A stretch of 64,000 nucleotides of DNA. Source: Escherichia marmotae. GTDB lineage: Bacteria > Pseudomonadota > Gammaproteobacteria > Enterobacterales > Enterobacteriaceae. The stretch's first letter is position 1. Every line of letters begins with the position of its first letter. The DNA lies in assembly GCF_002900365.1 (NCBI RefSeq), contig NZ_CP025979.1, positions 1,488,001 to 1,552,000 on the forward strand. Direction: 5' to 3'. The notes under the pieces are model-generated. The model was given only the letters and a program-made list of their open reading frames with translations. It was not told the origin of the DNA and did not search any database. Shown piece after piece: positions 53,655-62,994 of this stretch. A program made the translations under genes and the position numbers.

Positions 53655-55340
53655 GTGAATATAAACGTCGCCGAATTGTTAAATGGGAATTACATTCTGT
53701 TATTATTCGTGGTCCTCGCGCTTGGGCTATGTCTCGGAAAATTACGACTTGGTTCAATCCAACTGGGTAATTCCATTGGCGTTTTAGTCGTATCGCTATT
53801 ATTAGGTCAACAACATTTCAGTATTAACACCGACGCGCTTAATCTTGGCTTTATGCTGTTTATTTTCTGCGTCGGGGTCGAAGCCGGACCCAACTTTTTT
53901 TCCATTTTTTTCCGCGATGGGAAAAATTACCTAATGTTAGCGCTGGTAATGGTCGGTAGTGCGCTGTTGATCGCCTTAGGTTTGGGTAAGCTGTTTGGCT
54001 GGGACATTGGCCTGACGGCCGGTATGTTGGCTGGCTCCATGACATCGACGCCGGTTCTGGTCGGTGCGGGCGATACGTTACGCCACTCTGGTATAGAAAG
54101 CGGGCAGCTCTCCGCGGCACTGGATAATTTAAGCCTTGGGTATGCATTAACCTATTTGATCGGTCTGGTGAGCCTGATTGTCGGAGCGCGTTACCTGCCC
54201 AAGTTACAGCATCAGGACTTACAGACCAGCGCCCAGCAAATCGCTCGTGAGCGAGGTCTGGACACCGACGCCAGCCGCAAAGTCTATCTGCCGGTGATTC
54301 GCGCTTACCGAGTCGGACCGGAACTGGTCGCCTGGGCCGACGGCAAGAACTTGCGTGAATTGGGTATTTATCGACAGACCGGTTGCTATATTGAACGTAT
54401 CCGTCGTAACGGGATTCTGGCAAATCCGGATGGTGACGCCGTGTTGCAAATGGGCGATGAAATAGCGTTGGTAGGATATCCCGATGCCCACGCCCGACTC
54501 GATCCCAGCTTCCGTAACGGTAAAGAAGTTTTTGATCGTGACCTTCTCGACATGCGTATTGTCACTGAAGAGGTGGTCGTCAAAAACCATAACGCCGTCG
54601 GTAAACGTCTGGCGCAATTGAAGTTGACCGATCACGGTTGCTTCCTTAACCGCGTGATCCGCAGTCAGATCGAGATGCCAATTGACGATAACGTAGTGCT
54701 TAACAAAGGTGACGTTTTGCAGGTGAGCGGCGATGCCCGCCGTGTGAAGACCATCGCTGACCGTATCGGCTTTATTTCGATTCACAGCCAGGTCACCGAC
54801 TTGCTGGCATTCTGCGCATTCTTTGTTATAGGCCTGATGATCGGGATGATTACCTTCCAGTTCAGCACTTTCAGTTTTGGCATGGGTAACGCTGCCGGAT
54901 TGTTATTCGCTGGCATTATGCTGGGCTTTATGCGCGCTAACCACCCGACCTTCGGCTATATTCCGCAGGGTGCGTTAAGTATGGTGAAAGAGTTTGGTTT
55001 GATGGTGTTTATGGCGGGTGTTGGTTTAAGCGCCGGTAGCGGCATCAATAACGGCCTGGGCGCGATTGGCGGTCAGATGTTGATTGCCGGATTGATTGTC
55101 AGTCTGGTGCCCGTTGTTATCTGCTTCCTGTTCGGTGCTTACGTATTGCGTATGAACCGCGCACTGTTATTCGGCGCAATGATGGGCGCACGAACCTGCG
55201 CACCGGCAATGGAGATCATCAGTGATACAGCCCGCAGTAACATCCCGGCGCTGGGCTATGCGGGCACTTATGCAATAGCTAACGTACTGCTGACACTGGC
55301 AGGGACAATCATTGTGATGGTATGGCCCAGACTCGGATAA
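53655..55340 (+). CDS. ybjL: YbjL, AspT/YidE-family putative transporter
   Basis: 561 residues from GTG 53655. Two blocks of hydrophobic helices flank two central TrkA-C-like domains (about 200-370), the layout of the aspartate:alanine exchanger family. MTSTPVLVGAGDT and GARTCAPAMEIISD are conserved repeats of that family. Substrate not established. Followed by rybB. Confidence 0.95.
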   Translation: MNINVAELLNGNYILLLFVVLALGLCLGKLRLGSIQLGNSIGVLVVSLLLGQQHFSINTDALNLGFMLFIFCVGVEAGPNFFSIFFRDGKNYLMLALVMVGSALLIALGLGKLFGWDIGLTAGMLAGSMTSTPVLVGAGDTLRHSGIESGQLSAALDNLSLGYALTYLIGLVSLIVGARYLPKLQHQDLQTSAQQIARERGLDTDASRKVYLPVIRAYRVGPELVAWADGKNLRELGIYRQTGCYIERIRRNGILANPDGDAVLQMGDEIALVGYPDAHARLDPSFRNGKEVFDRDLLDMRIVTEEVVVKNHNAVGKRLAQLKLTDHGCFLNRVIRSQIEMPIDDNVVLNKGDVLQVSGDARRVKTIADRIGFISIHSQVTDLLAFCAFFVIGLMIGMITFQFSTFSFGMGNAAGLLFAGIMLGFMRANHPTFGYIPQGALSMVKEFGLMVFMAGVGLSAGSGINNGLGAIGGQMLIAGLIVSLVPVVICFLFGAYVLRMNRALLFGAMMGARTCAPAMEIISDTARSNIPALGYAGTYAIANVLLTLAGTIIVMVWPRLG

Positions 55341-55383
55341 AACTGAAGTTGCCCTAAAAATGAAATTTTTTTGTACAACCGCA

Positions 55384-55410
55384 GAACTTTTCTTCAGGGT
55401 ATCAGTCTTA
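55384..55410 (+). promoter_or_regulatory. SigmaE promoter of rybB
   Basis: GAACTT (55384-55389), a 16-bp spacer and TCTTA (55406-55410) match the sigmaE -35 and -10. The RybB start lies 7 bp after. RybB is an established sigmaE target. Confidence 0.88.
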
Positions 55411-55416
55411 ATTAGT

Positions 55417-55495
55417 GCCACTGCTTTTCTTTGATGTCCCCATTTTGTGGAGCCCATCAACCCCGCCATTTAGGTTCAAGGTTGATGGGTTTTTT
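55417..55495 (+). ncRNA. rybB: RybB small RNA
   Basis: 79-nt Hfq-dependent sRNA that downregulates outer-membrane protein mRNAs during envelope stress. The conserved 5' seed GCCACTGCTTTTCTTTGATG is intact, and the 3' end is the terminator hairpin CCATCAACC/GGTTGATGG with T6. One loop base (TTTAGG) appears to differ from K-12 (TTTCGG as I recall). The last 20 bases overlap the end of ybjK on the other strand. Confidence 0.95.
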
Positions 55496-56051
55496 GTTGC
55501 CTGAAATTTATCTCCAGCCCTGCCACTCGCTCCACCATCCTCAAAATCTCCTCATGCGATAGCGGCTTACGGTCGGTGACAAAATGCAGACTCATCCCTT
55601 CAATAAAAGCATCCAGCGCCCGGGCAGTTTCCGGTTCAAACCATTGTTCAAGCGTTTGCTGACTACGCTGCATCCAGTTTTGCATCACCGTTTTTAATAG
55701 CGGTTTTCGGCTGGCCAATACGTAGAGCTGGTACATCAGTTCCATGTTATCCGGCGTTGCGACCTGCGAGCTGTAGATCATGTCTGTTATGGCCTGGCAG
55801 GCGCTGGGGGCGTCATTGACATCATCAAAAAAAGCCTGATATTGCCGCGACATCGTCTGCGTAAAACGGCTAAACGCTTCCAGCAACAACTCATCAATTC
55901 CTGAAAAATAGTAGGTCATTGATCCTAACGGCACTCCGGCGAGGGTGGCGATTTTACGGTGCGTAACGGCATGTATCCCGTAAAGTTTCACTGCCTCCAG
56001 CGTGGCCTGAATGATTTTTTCTCGCCGTTGGGGATCATTAGCGCGGCGCAT
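55476..56051 (-). CDS. rcdB: YbjK (RcdB), TetR-family regulator
   Basis: TetR-type DNA-binding regulator reported to affect biofilm formation. From MRRANDPQRREKI it has 191 residues. N-terminal helix-turn-helix: HAVTHRKIATLAGVPLGSMTYYF (about 25-47). The last 13 codons make it longer than the 178 residues I remember for K-12, and its stop lies inside rybB on the opposite strand. Divergent from ybjJ with a palindrome between them. An upstream in-frame Met would place the start inside that palindrome. Confidence 0.92.
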   Translation of the reverse strand: MRRANDPQRREKIIQATLEAVKLYGIHAVTHRKIATLAGVPLGSMTYYFSGIDELLLEAFSRFTQTMSRQYQAFFDDVNDAPSACQAITDMIYSSQVATPDNMELMYQLYVLASRKPLLKTVMQNWMQRSQQTLEQWFEPETARALDAFIEGMSLHFVTDRKPLSHEEILRMVERVAGLEINFRQQKTHQP

Positions 56052-56072
56052 ATTTTTACCCTCTCTCTGCAA

Positions 56073-56092
56073 TTGTGTACAAATGTACACAA
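56073..56092. promoter_or_regulatory. Perfect 9-2-9 palindrome, candidate RcdB operator
   Basis: TTGTGTACA-AA-TGTACACAA lies midway between the divergent ybjK and ybjJ starts. TetR repressors usually bind such a site to control both their own gene and the neighbour. Binding by RcdB is inference. Confidence 0.7.
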
Positions 56093-56135
56093 CCTTGCTA
56101 AGGTTGTCTTCCCTCTTCTTTTTTTGACGTGATCT

Positions 56136-57344
56136 ATGACAGTAAATTCTTCACGTAATGCCTTGAAACGCCGTACCTGGGCGTTGTTTATGTTCTTCTT
56201 TTTGCCAGGACTGCTAATGGCTTCCTGGGCCACCCGCACGCCAGCAATTCGGGATATTCTCTCTGTCTCTATCGCTGAAATGGGCGGTGTACTCTTTGGC
56301 CTGTCGATAGGTTCGATGAGCGGTATCCTCTGCTCGGCGTGGTTAGTGAAACGCTTTGGGACGCGTAATGTCATTCTGGTCACTATGTCCTGCGCTTTGA
56401 TCGGGATGATGATATTAAGTCTGGCGCTCTGGCTGACATCCCCCGTCCTCTTTGCCGTTGGTCTTGGTGTCTTTGGAGCCAGTTTTGGTTCCGCTGAAGT
56501 GGCGATAAACGTTGAAGGCGCAGCCGTTGAGCGAGAAATGAATAAAACGGTTTTGCCTATGATGCACGGCTTTTATAGCCTGGGCACGCTGGCAGGCGCT
56601 GGTGTCGGGATGGCGTTGACAGCCTTTGGTGTTCCGGCAACTGTACATATTTTGTTGGCGGCACTGGCGGGCATCGCACCTATTTATATTGCTATTAAGG
56701 CAATCCCTGGCGGTACGGGCAAAAACGCTGCCGATGGCTCGCAGCATGACGAAAAAGGTGTGCCTTTTTACCGTGATATCCAGTTGCTGTTGATTGGTGT
56801 CGTAGTACTGGCAATGGCTTTTGCAGAAGGCTCTGCCAACGATTGGTTACCCTTATTAATGGTTGATGGCCACGGTTTTAGTCCAACGTCAGGCTCACTG
56901 ATTTATGCCGGTTTCACATTGGGGATGACCGTTGGACGCTTCACCGGTGGCTGGTTCATCGACCGTTACAGCCGCGTTGCCGTAGTACGTGCCAGTGCCT
57001 TGATGGGTGCGTTGGGTATCGGACTGATTATTTTTGTCGATAGCGCATGGGTCGCTGGGGTGTCTGTTGTGCTTTGGGGATTGGGCGCTTCTCTGGGCTT
57101 CCCACTAACCATTTCTGCCGCCAGCGATACCGGCCCCGATGCGTCGACCCGCGTCAGCGTAGTGGCAACGACGGGTTATCTGGCATTCCTCGTCGGGCCG
57201 CCACTGCTGGGCTATCTCGGAGAACATTATGGATTACGTAGTGCAATGCTGGTTGTGCTGGCGCTGGTTATTCTTGCGGCTATTGTCGCTAAAGCCGTCG
57301 CCAAACCCGATACAAAAACGCAAACTGCGATGGAGAATAGTTGA
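56136..57344 (+). CDS. ybjJ: YbjJ, MFS-family transporter
   Basis: 402 residues with about twelve hydrophobic helices and the loop motif DRYSRVAVVRASALMG after helix 8. Likely an exporter controlled by divergent YbjK, as TetR/MFS pairs often are. Substrate unknown. Its stop overlaps the ybjI ATG by one base. Confidence 0.95.
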   Translation: MTVNSSRNALKRRTWALFMFFFLPGLLMASWATRTPAIRDILSVSIAEMGGVLFGLSIGSMSGILCSAWLVKRFGTRNVILVTMSCALIGMMILSLALWLTSPVLFAVGLGVFGASFGSAEVAINVEGAAVEREMNKTVLPMMHGFYSLGTLAGAGVGMALTAFGVPATVHILLAALAGIAPIYIAIKAIPGGTGKNAADGSQHDEKGVPFYRDIQLLLIGVVVLAMAFAEGSANDWLPLLMVDGHGFSPTSGSLIYAGFTLGMTVGRFTGGWFIDRYSRVAVVRASALMGALGIGLIIFVDSAWVAGVSVVLWGLGASLGFPLTISAASDTGPDASTRVSVVATTGYLAFLVGPPLLGYLGEHYGLRSAMLVVLALVILAAIVAKAVAKPDTKTQTAMENS

Positions 57345-58159
57345 TGGGCATTAAATTAATTGCGGTAGATATGGACGGTACTTTCTTAAGCGATCAAAAA
57401 ACCTATAACCGTGAGCGGTTTACGGCCCAGTATCAGCAGATGAAAGCACAAGGTATTCGCTTTGTGGTCGCCAGTGGAAATCAATATTATCAGTTAATTT
57501 CGTTCTTTCCCGAAATTGCCAATGAAATTGCCTTTGTGGCGGAAAACGGCGGCTGGGTGGTGAACGAAGGCAAAGATGTTTTTAATGGCGAACTGTCGAA
57601 GGACGCATTTTCCACTATTGTGGAGCATTTACTGACGCGCCCGGAGGTGGAAATTATTGCCTGTGGAAAAAATAGCGCCTATACCCTGAAAAAGTATGAC
57701 GCCGAAATGAAGGCCGTGGCGGAGATGTACTATCATCGCCTGGAATATGTCGATAACTTTGACAATATCGACGATATCTTCTTCAAGTTTGGGTTAAATC
57801 TCTCTGACGAACTGATTCCGCAAGTGCAAAAAGAGTTACATGATTCTATTGGCGATATTATGGTGCCAGTCCATACCGGCAACGGTAGTATCGATTTGAT
57901 TATCCCCGGCGTACATAAAGCCAATGGCCTGCGTCAACTCCAGAAATTATGGGGCATAGACGACAGCGAAGTGGTGGTTTTTGGCGATGGCGGTAATGAT
58001 ATTGAGATGCTGCGTCAGGCGGGCTTTAGCTTTGCAATGGAAAATGCTGGCAACGCAGTCGTAGCGGCGGCGAAATACCGTGCAGGCTCCAATAACCATG
58101 AAGGCGTACTGGACATTATCGATAAAGTTCTTAAACACGAAGCGCCATTTAATCAATAA
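57344..58159 (+). CDS. ybjI: YbjI, HAD-family FMN/sugar phosphatase
   Basis: 271-residue Cof-type haloacid dehalogenase phosphatase, shown to hydrolyse FMN and erythrose-4-phosphate among others. Nucleophile motif DMDGTFLS (about 9-16), motif III lysine in the KANGL region, and the metal-binding FGDGGNDIEML (about 209-219). Translationally coupled to ybjJ (TGATG). Confidence 0.95.
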   Translation: MGIKLIAVDMDGTFLSDQKTYNRERFTAQYQQMKAQGIRFVVASGNQYYQLISFFPEIANEIAFVAENGGWVVNEGKDVFNGELSKDAFSTIVEHLLTRPEVEIIACGKNSAYTLKKYDAEMKAVAEMYYHRLEYVDNFDNIDDIFFKFGLNLSDELIPQVQKELHDSIGDIMVPVHTGNGSIDLIIPGVHKANGLRQLQKLWGIDDSEVVVFGDGGNDIEMLRQAGFSFAMENAGNAVVAAAKYRAGSNNHEGVLDIIDKVLKHEAPFNQ

Positions 58160-58243
58160 AACGGCAGCACGCCCGGCAACACAATGCCTGAATGAAGGAT
58201 GCATAATCCGCGGAAATTACCCTTCTGGATTATTTCAGGCGAA

Positions 58244-58528
58244 ATGATGATGAAAAAATGTGTACTGCTGGGCGCGTTTCTGTTGAGTTTTACTGGTGTG
58301 GCAATGGCGCAAAGTGTCACCGTTGATGTGCCGAGTGGATACAAAGTGGTGGTGGTCCCTGATTCAGTCAGCGTTCCGCAAGCCGTCAGCGTTGCCAGCG
58401 TGCCGCAAACCGTATACGTGGTCCCTACGCCAGCTCCGGCTTACCGTGCACATCCATATGTCCGTCACCTTGCCAGCGTAGGCGAAGGGATGGTAATCGA
58501 ACATCAGATCGACGACCATCACCACTAA
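58244..58528 (+). CDS. ybjH: YbjH, small secreted protein
   Basis: 94 residues from MMMKKCVLLGAFLLSFTG; signal peptide ends at AMAQ. The mature part is rich in Val and Pro with repeated SVP and QAVSV/QTVYV units and a DDHHH end. Periplasmic location is likely; function unknown. The upstream in-frame Met would break the signal peptide. Confidence 0.9.
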   Translation: MMMKKCVLLGAFLLSFTGVAMAQSVTVDVPSGYKVVVVPDSVSVPQAVSVASVPQTVYVVPTPAPAYRAHPYVRHLASVGEGMVIEHQIDDHHH

Positions 58529-58532
58529 TCCC

Positions 58533-58568
58533 TGAATGCCTGATTGTATAAAACAACCAGGCATTTTC
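58533..58568. terminator. Bidirectional terminator between ybjH and mdfA
   Basis: AATGCCTG and CAGGCATT form a stem with a longer loop, flanked by A and T rich sequence on both sides. Confidence 0.65.
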
Positions 58569-59801
58569 TTATCCGTCGTTAGAATTTCCTGTTTGTTTAT
58601 CTTTTAAAAAGATAAACATCAGCAGCAGCCACAAAACTCCGTTGGCAAGATTAAACAGATTAAACAATCCATTACCGCCATTCAGCCAGGCATGTTTACT
58701 GATCTCAATACCTACGGTAAAGATCAGCATTTGCAACATCCCCATCGCCGCCGATACCGTCCCTTTACTCATATCACTGGCGAACAACGTTAAACGCACC
58801 AGCCCTGCATTCGCCAGACCAATACCAAAAGCATAAATACTTAACCCGGCGGTCATCCATAAATACGCGTGCGATGAGATGACCGTGGCCGCTGCGGCGA
58901 CCAGCAGACCAATCATAATCGGCCAGCCCCCCATAATAATCAGCGAACGTACGGTACGGCGCGAGGTCAGACGTGCCAGCAGCAAATTACCCGCAATTAA
59001 CGCGCCGAAAATGGGCACTTGCAGCAAACCATATTCATAGCTACTCAACTGTTCACCGGTGATGATGATAATCGGTGACTGGGCAATCCACGCCAGTAAC
59101 GGCAGACTGACAAATCCCAGCGCCAGCGCTCCTGCAACAAAGCGGCTGTTCTTCAGTACCAGCTTATAGTCTCGACCAAGCTCTTTCAGCGACAGTTTCT
59201 CGCCAATGCGCGTAGCCGTTTCTGGCATCGCACGTTGCAGACCGAAGAAGGAGATCGCCGCCAATGCAGCAAACAACACAAACATCCCTTCCCAGGGCAA
59301 CACATGAATCCACGCGGCACCCACCAATGGCCCGAGTAACGGAGCAATCAGCGCCACATTCGCCATCAGCGCGGTGATCTTGATACAAACCGCCTCTTCA
59401 AAAGATTCCTGAATCGCGGCGTAACCCACAGCGCCAATGAAACAGAGGCTTATCCCCTGTAGAAAGCGCAACAGCGTGAATTGTTCAATGTTTTGCGCCA
59501 GTAATATCGCCAGGCAGGTGATTATGAACCACACCACGCCAGCTAACATTACCGGACGGCGACCAATACGATCCGACAGTGGTCCTAACAGCCACTGTAA
59601 AAACATCCCTCCCGCCAGGTAAGCGGTCATCGAAGTAGGAACCCAGTCAATACCCGCCTGATACTGCTCCACCACGGCGAGCATACCGGGTTGAATCATA
59701 TCGTTGCCGATATAGGTCGAGAATTCGTAGAGCACCAGACAGAGGGGGAAAAGTAATGCCTGACGCCCAAGTCTGGCACCTGTTGCTAATTTATTTTGCA
59801 T
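58569..59801 (-). CDS. mdfA: MdfA, multidrug MFS exporter
   Basis: Proton-driven exporter of chloramphenicol, quaternary ammonium compounds and other drugs (also cmr). The start MQNKLATGARLGRQ gives 410 residues. Twelve helices, the key acidic residue E26 in LYEFSTYIGNDMI together with D34, and loop DRIGRRPVMLAG. Chromosomal core gene, not acquired resistance. Confidence 0.98.
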   Translation of the reverse strand: MQNKLATGARLGRQALLFPLCLVLYEFSTYIGNDMIQPGMLAVVEQYQAGIDWVPTSMTAYLAGGMFLQWLLGPLSDRIGRRPVMLAGVVWFIITCLAILLAQNIEQFTLLRFLQGISLCFIGAVGYAAIQESFEEAVCIKITALMANVALIAPLLGPLVGAAWIHVLPWEGMFVLFAALAAISFFGLQRAMPETATRIGEKLSLKELGRDYKLVLKNSRFVAGALALGFVSLPLLAWIAQSPIIIITGEQLSSYEYGLLQVPIFGALIAGNLLLARLTSRRTVRSLIIMGGWPIMIGLLVAAAATVISSHAYLWMTAGLSIYAFGIGLANAGLVRLTLFASDMSKGTVSAAMGMLQMLIFTVGIEISKHAWLNGGNGLFNLFNLANGVLWLLLMFIFLKDKQTGNSNDG

Positions 59802-59927
59802 GCAATTTCTTCGCCAATAATAATCGCGCAAATTTTAATAAAAGCGTGGCAAACGAGAAAGCAAATTTTGTAGCTGAAACCACGGTTAAGCACATTCTTA
59901 CGTTATTCCGAGTATAGCCCCCCTTTC

Positions 59928-59944
59928 TTTAAGCTTTATTTAAT
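59928..59944 (+). promoter_or_regulatory. BasR (PmrA) box upstream of ybjG
   Basis: TTTAAG-CTTTA-TTTAAT fits the BasR/PmrA pattern YTTAAK-N5-YTTAAK exactly. It lies about 145 bp before ybjG, an established BasRS target. Confidence 0.7.
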
Positions 59945-60086
59945 TTCTTCGCGTTACCATTCTCTGCTGTAAGCCAATCCGGTTGAGGTAAATAAGACGA
60001 TGCCGCTTTACCCTGTTTAACAAGCGATTTATTCTCATCGACTTGCCTGATGGCTGCCCACTAATCACCTTTTGAGTCTGAAAGTT

Positions 60087-60683
60087 ATGCTGGAAAATCT
60101 GAATTATTCATTATTCTCTCTTATTAATGCGACGCCAGACTCATCCGCATGGATGATTTCGTTAGCAATTTTTATTGCCAAAGATTTAATTACCGTGGTG
60201 CCATTGTTGGCTACGGTGCTTTGGCTATGGGGATTTACGGCGCAACGACAACTGGTGATAAAAATCGCCATCGCGCTAGCGGTCAGTCTGTTTGTTTCCT
60301 GGACGATGGGCCATCTGTTTCCGCATGACCGTCCATTTGTCGAGAATGTCGGCTATAACTTCCTGCATCATGCAGTAGATGACTCTTTCCCGAGCGATCA
60401 TGGCACGGTGATATTTACCTTTGCGCTGGCATTTTTATGCTGGCATCGTTTGTGGTCAGGAGCAATCCTCATGGTACTGGCGGTAGTTATTGCCTGGTCG
60501 CGCGTTTATCTCGGTGTTCACTGGCCGCTGGACATGCTTGGTGGATTGTTGGCGGGAATGATTGGTTGCCTTAACGCCCAGATTATCTGGCAAGCTGTGG
60601 GATCCAGGCTCTACCAGCGGCTGCAATTGTGGTATCGCATCTGTTTCGCCTTACCAATACGTAAAGGCTGGGTGCGTGGCTGA
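60087..60683 (+). CDS. ybjG: YbjG, undecaprenyl-diphosphate phosphatase (PAP2 type)
   Basis: Recycles the lipid carrier for cell-wall synthesis by removing a phosphate from undecaprenyl diphosphate. 198 residues from MLENLNYSLFSLIN. PAP2 motifs: KDLITVVP with FPHDRPF, SFPSDHG and SRVYLGVHWPLD. About five helices. Confidence 0.96.
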   Translation: MLENLNYSLFSLINATPDSSAWMISLAIFIAKDLITVVPLLATVLWLWGFTAQRQLVIKIAIALAVSLFVSWTMGHLFPHDRPFVENVGYNFLHHAVDDSFPSDHGTVIFTFALAFLCWHRLWSGAILMVLAVVIAWSRVYLGVHWPLDMLGGLLAGMIGCLNAQIIWQAVGSRLYQRLQLWYRICFALPIRKGWVRG

Positions 60684-60740
60684 TTTCGGATAAAAAGTGT
60701 AATATCAGGCGGCTCGCTTCAATAACAATTCAGAGGGATT

Positions 60741-61499
60741 ATGGAAACACGTCGCGAAGAGCGTATCGGGCAATTACTGCAAGAATTAAAACGCAGCGAT
60801 AAGTTACATCTGAAGGACGCCGCCACCCTGCTCGGGGTTTCAGAGATGACGATTCGCCGCGATTTGAATAACAACAGCGCCCCCGTCGTATTACTCGGCG
60901 GTTATATCGTTCTGGAACCGCGCAGTGCCAGCCATTACCTGTTAAGCGATCAAAAATCCCGTCTGGTGGAAGAAAAACGCCGGGCGGCAAAACTGGCTGC
61001 GACGCTGGTAGAACCCGATCAGACCCTCTTTTTTGACTGTGGCACTACCACGCCGTGGATTATTGAAGCGATAGATAATGAAATCCCTTTCACCGCCGTT
61101 TGTTATTCACTAAATACCTTTCTGGCACTGAAAGAGAAACCCCATTGCCGGGTGTTTCTTTGCGGCGGTGAATTTCATGCCAGTAACGCCATTTTTAAAC
61201 CCGTCGATTTTCAATTGACGTTGAATAATTTCTGTCCAGATATCGCTTTTTATTCCGCAGCCGGAGTGCATATCAGTAAAGGTGCTACCTGTTTTAATCT
61301 TGAAGAGTTGCCGGTAAAACACTGGGCCATGTCGATGGCGCAAAAGCATGTGCTGGTTGTCGACCACAGTAAGTTTGGCAAGGTACGCCCGGTACGCATG
61401 AGTGACCTGAAACGATTTGATATTGTGGTAAGCGATCGTTGCCCGGAAGATGAGTATGTGAAGTACGCACAGACGCAGCATATTAAGTTGATGTATTGA
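60741..61499 (+). CDS. deoR: DeoR, repressor of deoxyribonucleoside catabolism
   Basis: 252 residues. N-terminal helix-turn-helix (LHLKDAATLLGVSEMTIRRDL, about 20-40) and a DeoRC sugar-phosphate sensor domain with the FDCGTTT motif (effector deoxyribose-5-phosphate). It represses deoCABD and nupG, outside this window. Confidence 0.97.
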   Translation: METRREERIGQLLQELKRSDKLHLKDAATLLGVSEMTIRRDLNNNSAPVVLLGGYIVLEPRSASHYLLSDQKSRLVEEKRRAAKLAATLVEPDQTLFFDCGTTTPWIIEAIDNEIPFTAVCYSLNTFLALKEKPHCRVFLCGGEFHASNAIFKPVDFQLTLNNFCPDIAFYSAAGVHISKGATCFNLEELPVKHWAMSMAQKHVLVVDHSKFGKVRPVRMSDLKRFDIVVSDRCPEDEYVKYAQTQHIKLMY

Positions 61500-61508
61500 T
61501 GATGCATA

Positions 61509-61536
61509 ACCGGATGACGTTAACGCGTCATCCGGT
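61509..61536. terminator. Hairpin between deoR and dacC
   Basis: ACCGGATGACG and CGTCATCCGGT make a perfect 11-bp stem 10 bp after deoR. No long T tract on either side, so termination would be imperfect. It could also be a single REP-like unit. Confidence 0.6.
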
Positions 61537-61546
61537 CATCAGAAGA

Positions 61547-62749
61547 TTAAGAGAACCAGCCGCCGAACCACTGATGGAATTTCATCATTACGAAGTCCCA
61601 CATCCGACCAAAAAATCCGCCCTCTTCCACATTTTCCATCACGATCAGCGGACGCTGTTCAATCGACTTGCCGTTAAGCTGGAAATCAATAGTGCCGACG
61701 ACCTGACCTTTTTTCAGCGGTGCGGTAAGCTGCGGTTCCGTTAACATGTAACTGGCTTTCAGGTTTTTCAGTTGCCCACGAGGGATAGTCACCGATCCCC
61801 CTTCACCGGCACCGAGATTCACTTCGCTCTTATCACCAAACCAAACCCGCTGAGTCACAAAGGTGGCATCAGGTTTAATTGGTGTCACGGTTTCAAAGAA
61901 GCGGAAACCCCAGGTCAGTAATTTCTCAGACTCATTAAAACGGATACGGTCAGTTTTCGCCCCCAGCACCACAGAGATCAAACGCATATCACCCTGGGTA
62001 GCCGAAGCGACCAGATTGTATCCCGCACCTGCCGTGGTTCCGGTCTTCATACCATCAACATTAACGTTACTGCTCCACAACAGGCGATTACGGTTAGGTT
62101 GGCGAATTTTGTTAAAGGTAAACTCTTTCTCTTTATGAATGGCATACTCTTCCGGTACATCGTGAATTAACGCTTTACCCAGCAATGCCATATCGCGCGC
62201 GGTACTAAACTGCCCCGGTGCATCCAGGCCGTGTACCGTCTGGAAGGTGGTGTTGGTCAGGCCCAGTTTCTTCGCATAATCATTCATCAAACCAATAAAT
62301 GACTCCTGGCTGCCCGCAACATAATCTGCCAGTGCAATACAGGCATCATTACCGGACTGAATGATCACACCTTTATTCAAATCCGCCACAGAGACCTGAT
62401 CGCCCGGTTTGAGAAACATGACCGATGAACCGCGCAGCGCTGGATTGCCCGTTGCCCAGGCATCTTTGCCGACCGTCACCATATCGGTGAGTTTGATCTT
62501 ATCGGCCTTAAGCGCCTGCCCAACCACATAGCTGGTCATGATTTTAGTCAGGCTTGCGGGGTCCAGTTTCTCATCCGCATTGCCTTCTGCCAGCACTTTG
62601 CCGCTGGCATAATCCATTAAAATCCATGCACGCGCATCCACGCTCGGCGCTTCAACGGTCTGTTCCGCCGCAAATGCTGTTGGGGCAAAAAGGAATAAAA
62701 ATGCAGAACCCGCTGCAAGACCACGAAGGAAAGAGGAGTATTGCGTCAT
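61547..62749 (-). CDS. dacC: DacC, D-alanyl-D-alanine carboxypeptidase (PBP6)
   Basis: Penicillin-binding protein that trims the terminal D-Ala of peptidoglycan peptides. The start MTQYSSFLRGLAAGSAF gives 400 residues with a signal peptide ending at TAFAAE. Active-site motifs SLTKIM, SGN and KTG are present in order, and the C-terminal amphipathic helix (GRMWDFVMMKFHQWFGGWFS) anchors it to the membrane. Confidence 0.97.
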   Translation of the reverse strand: MTQYSSFLRGLAAGSAFLFLFAPTAFAAEQTVEAPSVDARAWILMDYASGKVLAEGNADEKLDPASLTKIMTSYVVGQALKADKIKLTDMVTVGKDAWATGNPALRGSSVMFLKPGDQVSVADLNKGVIIQSGNDACIALADYVAGSQESFIGLMNDYAKKLGLTNTTFQTVHGLDAPGQFSTARDMALLGKALIHDVPEEYAIHKEKEFTFNKIRQPNRNRLLWSSNVNVDGMKTGTTAGAGYNLVASATQGDMRLISVVLGAKTDRIRFNESEKLLTWGFRFFETVTPIKPDATFVTQRVWFGDKSEVNLGAGEGGSVTIPRGQLKNLKASYMLTEPQLTAPLKKGQVVGTIDFQLNGKSIEQRPLIVMENVEEGGFFGRMWDFVMMKFHQWFGGWFS

Positions 62750-62994
62750 AAATGCCACCCGAGTATCCATTCAAAAAAAATACGTTATATCGCCGTATGA
62801 TAAGTTCGGTGATTAATAACGCACACACAAGCTTAAAGAAACCGTAAGTTGGTAAAGTTTTTAAAGTTTATGCAATATCCTGCCGCTTCGCTGCTTCTGG
62901 TGTCATTTTTTTACTCACTGTTGCTTAAAAGTTAACTTTACTTCACCATCGGAATCCTGTTCAGCCTGTGGCTGCCTGTATAAAAGGGGTGACT

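Noticed and set aside
58569..59801. Acquired drug-resistance gene
   Set aside because: mdfA is a core E. coli gene in its normal position between ybjH and ybjG.
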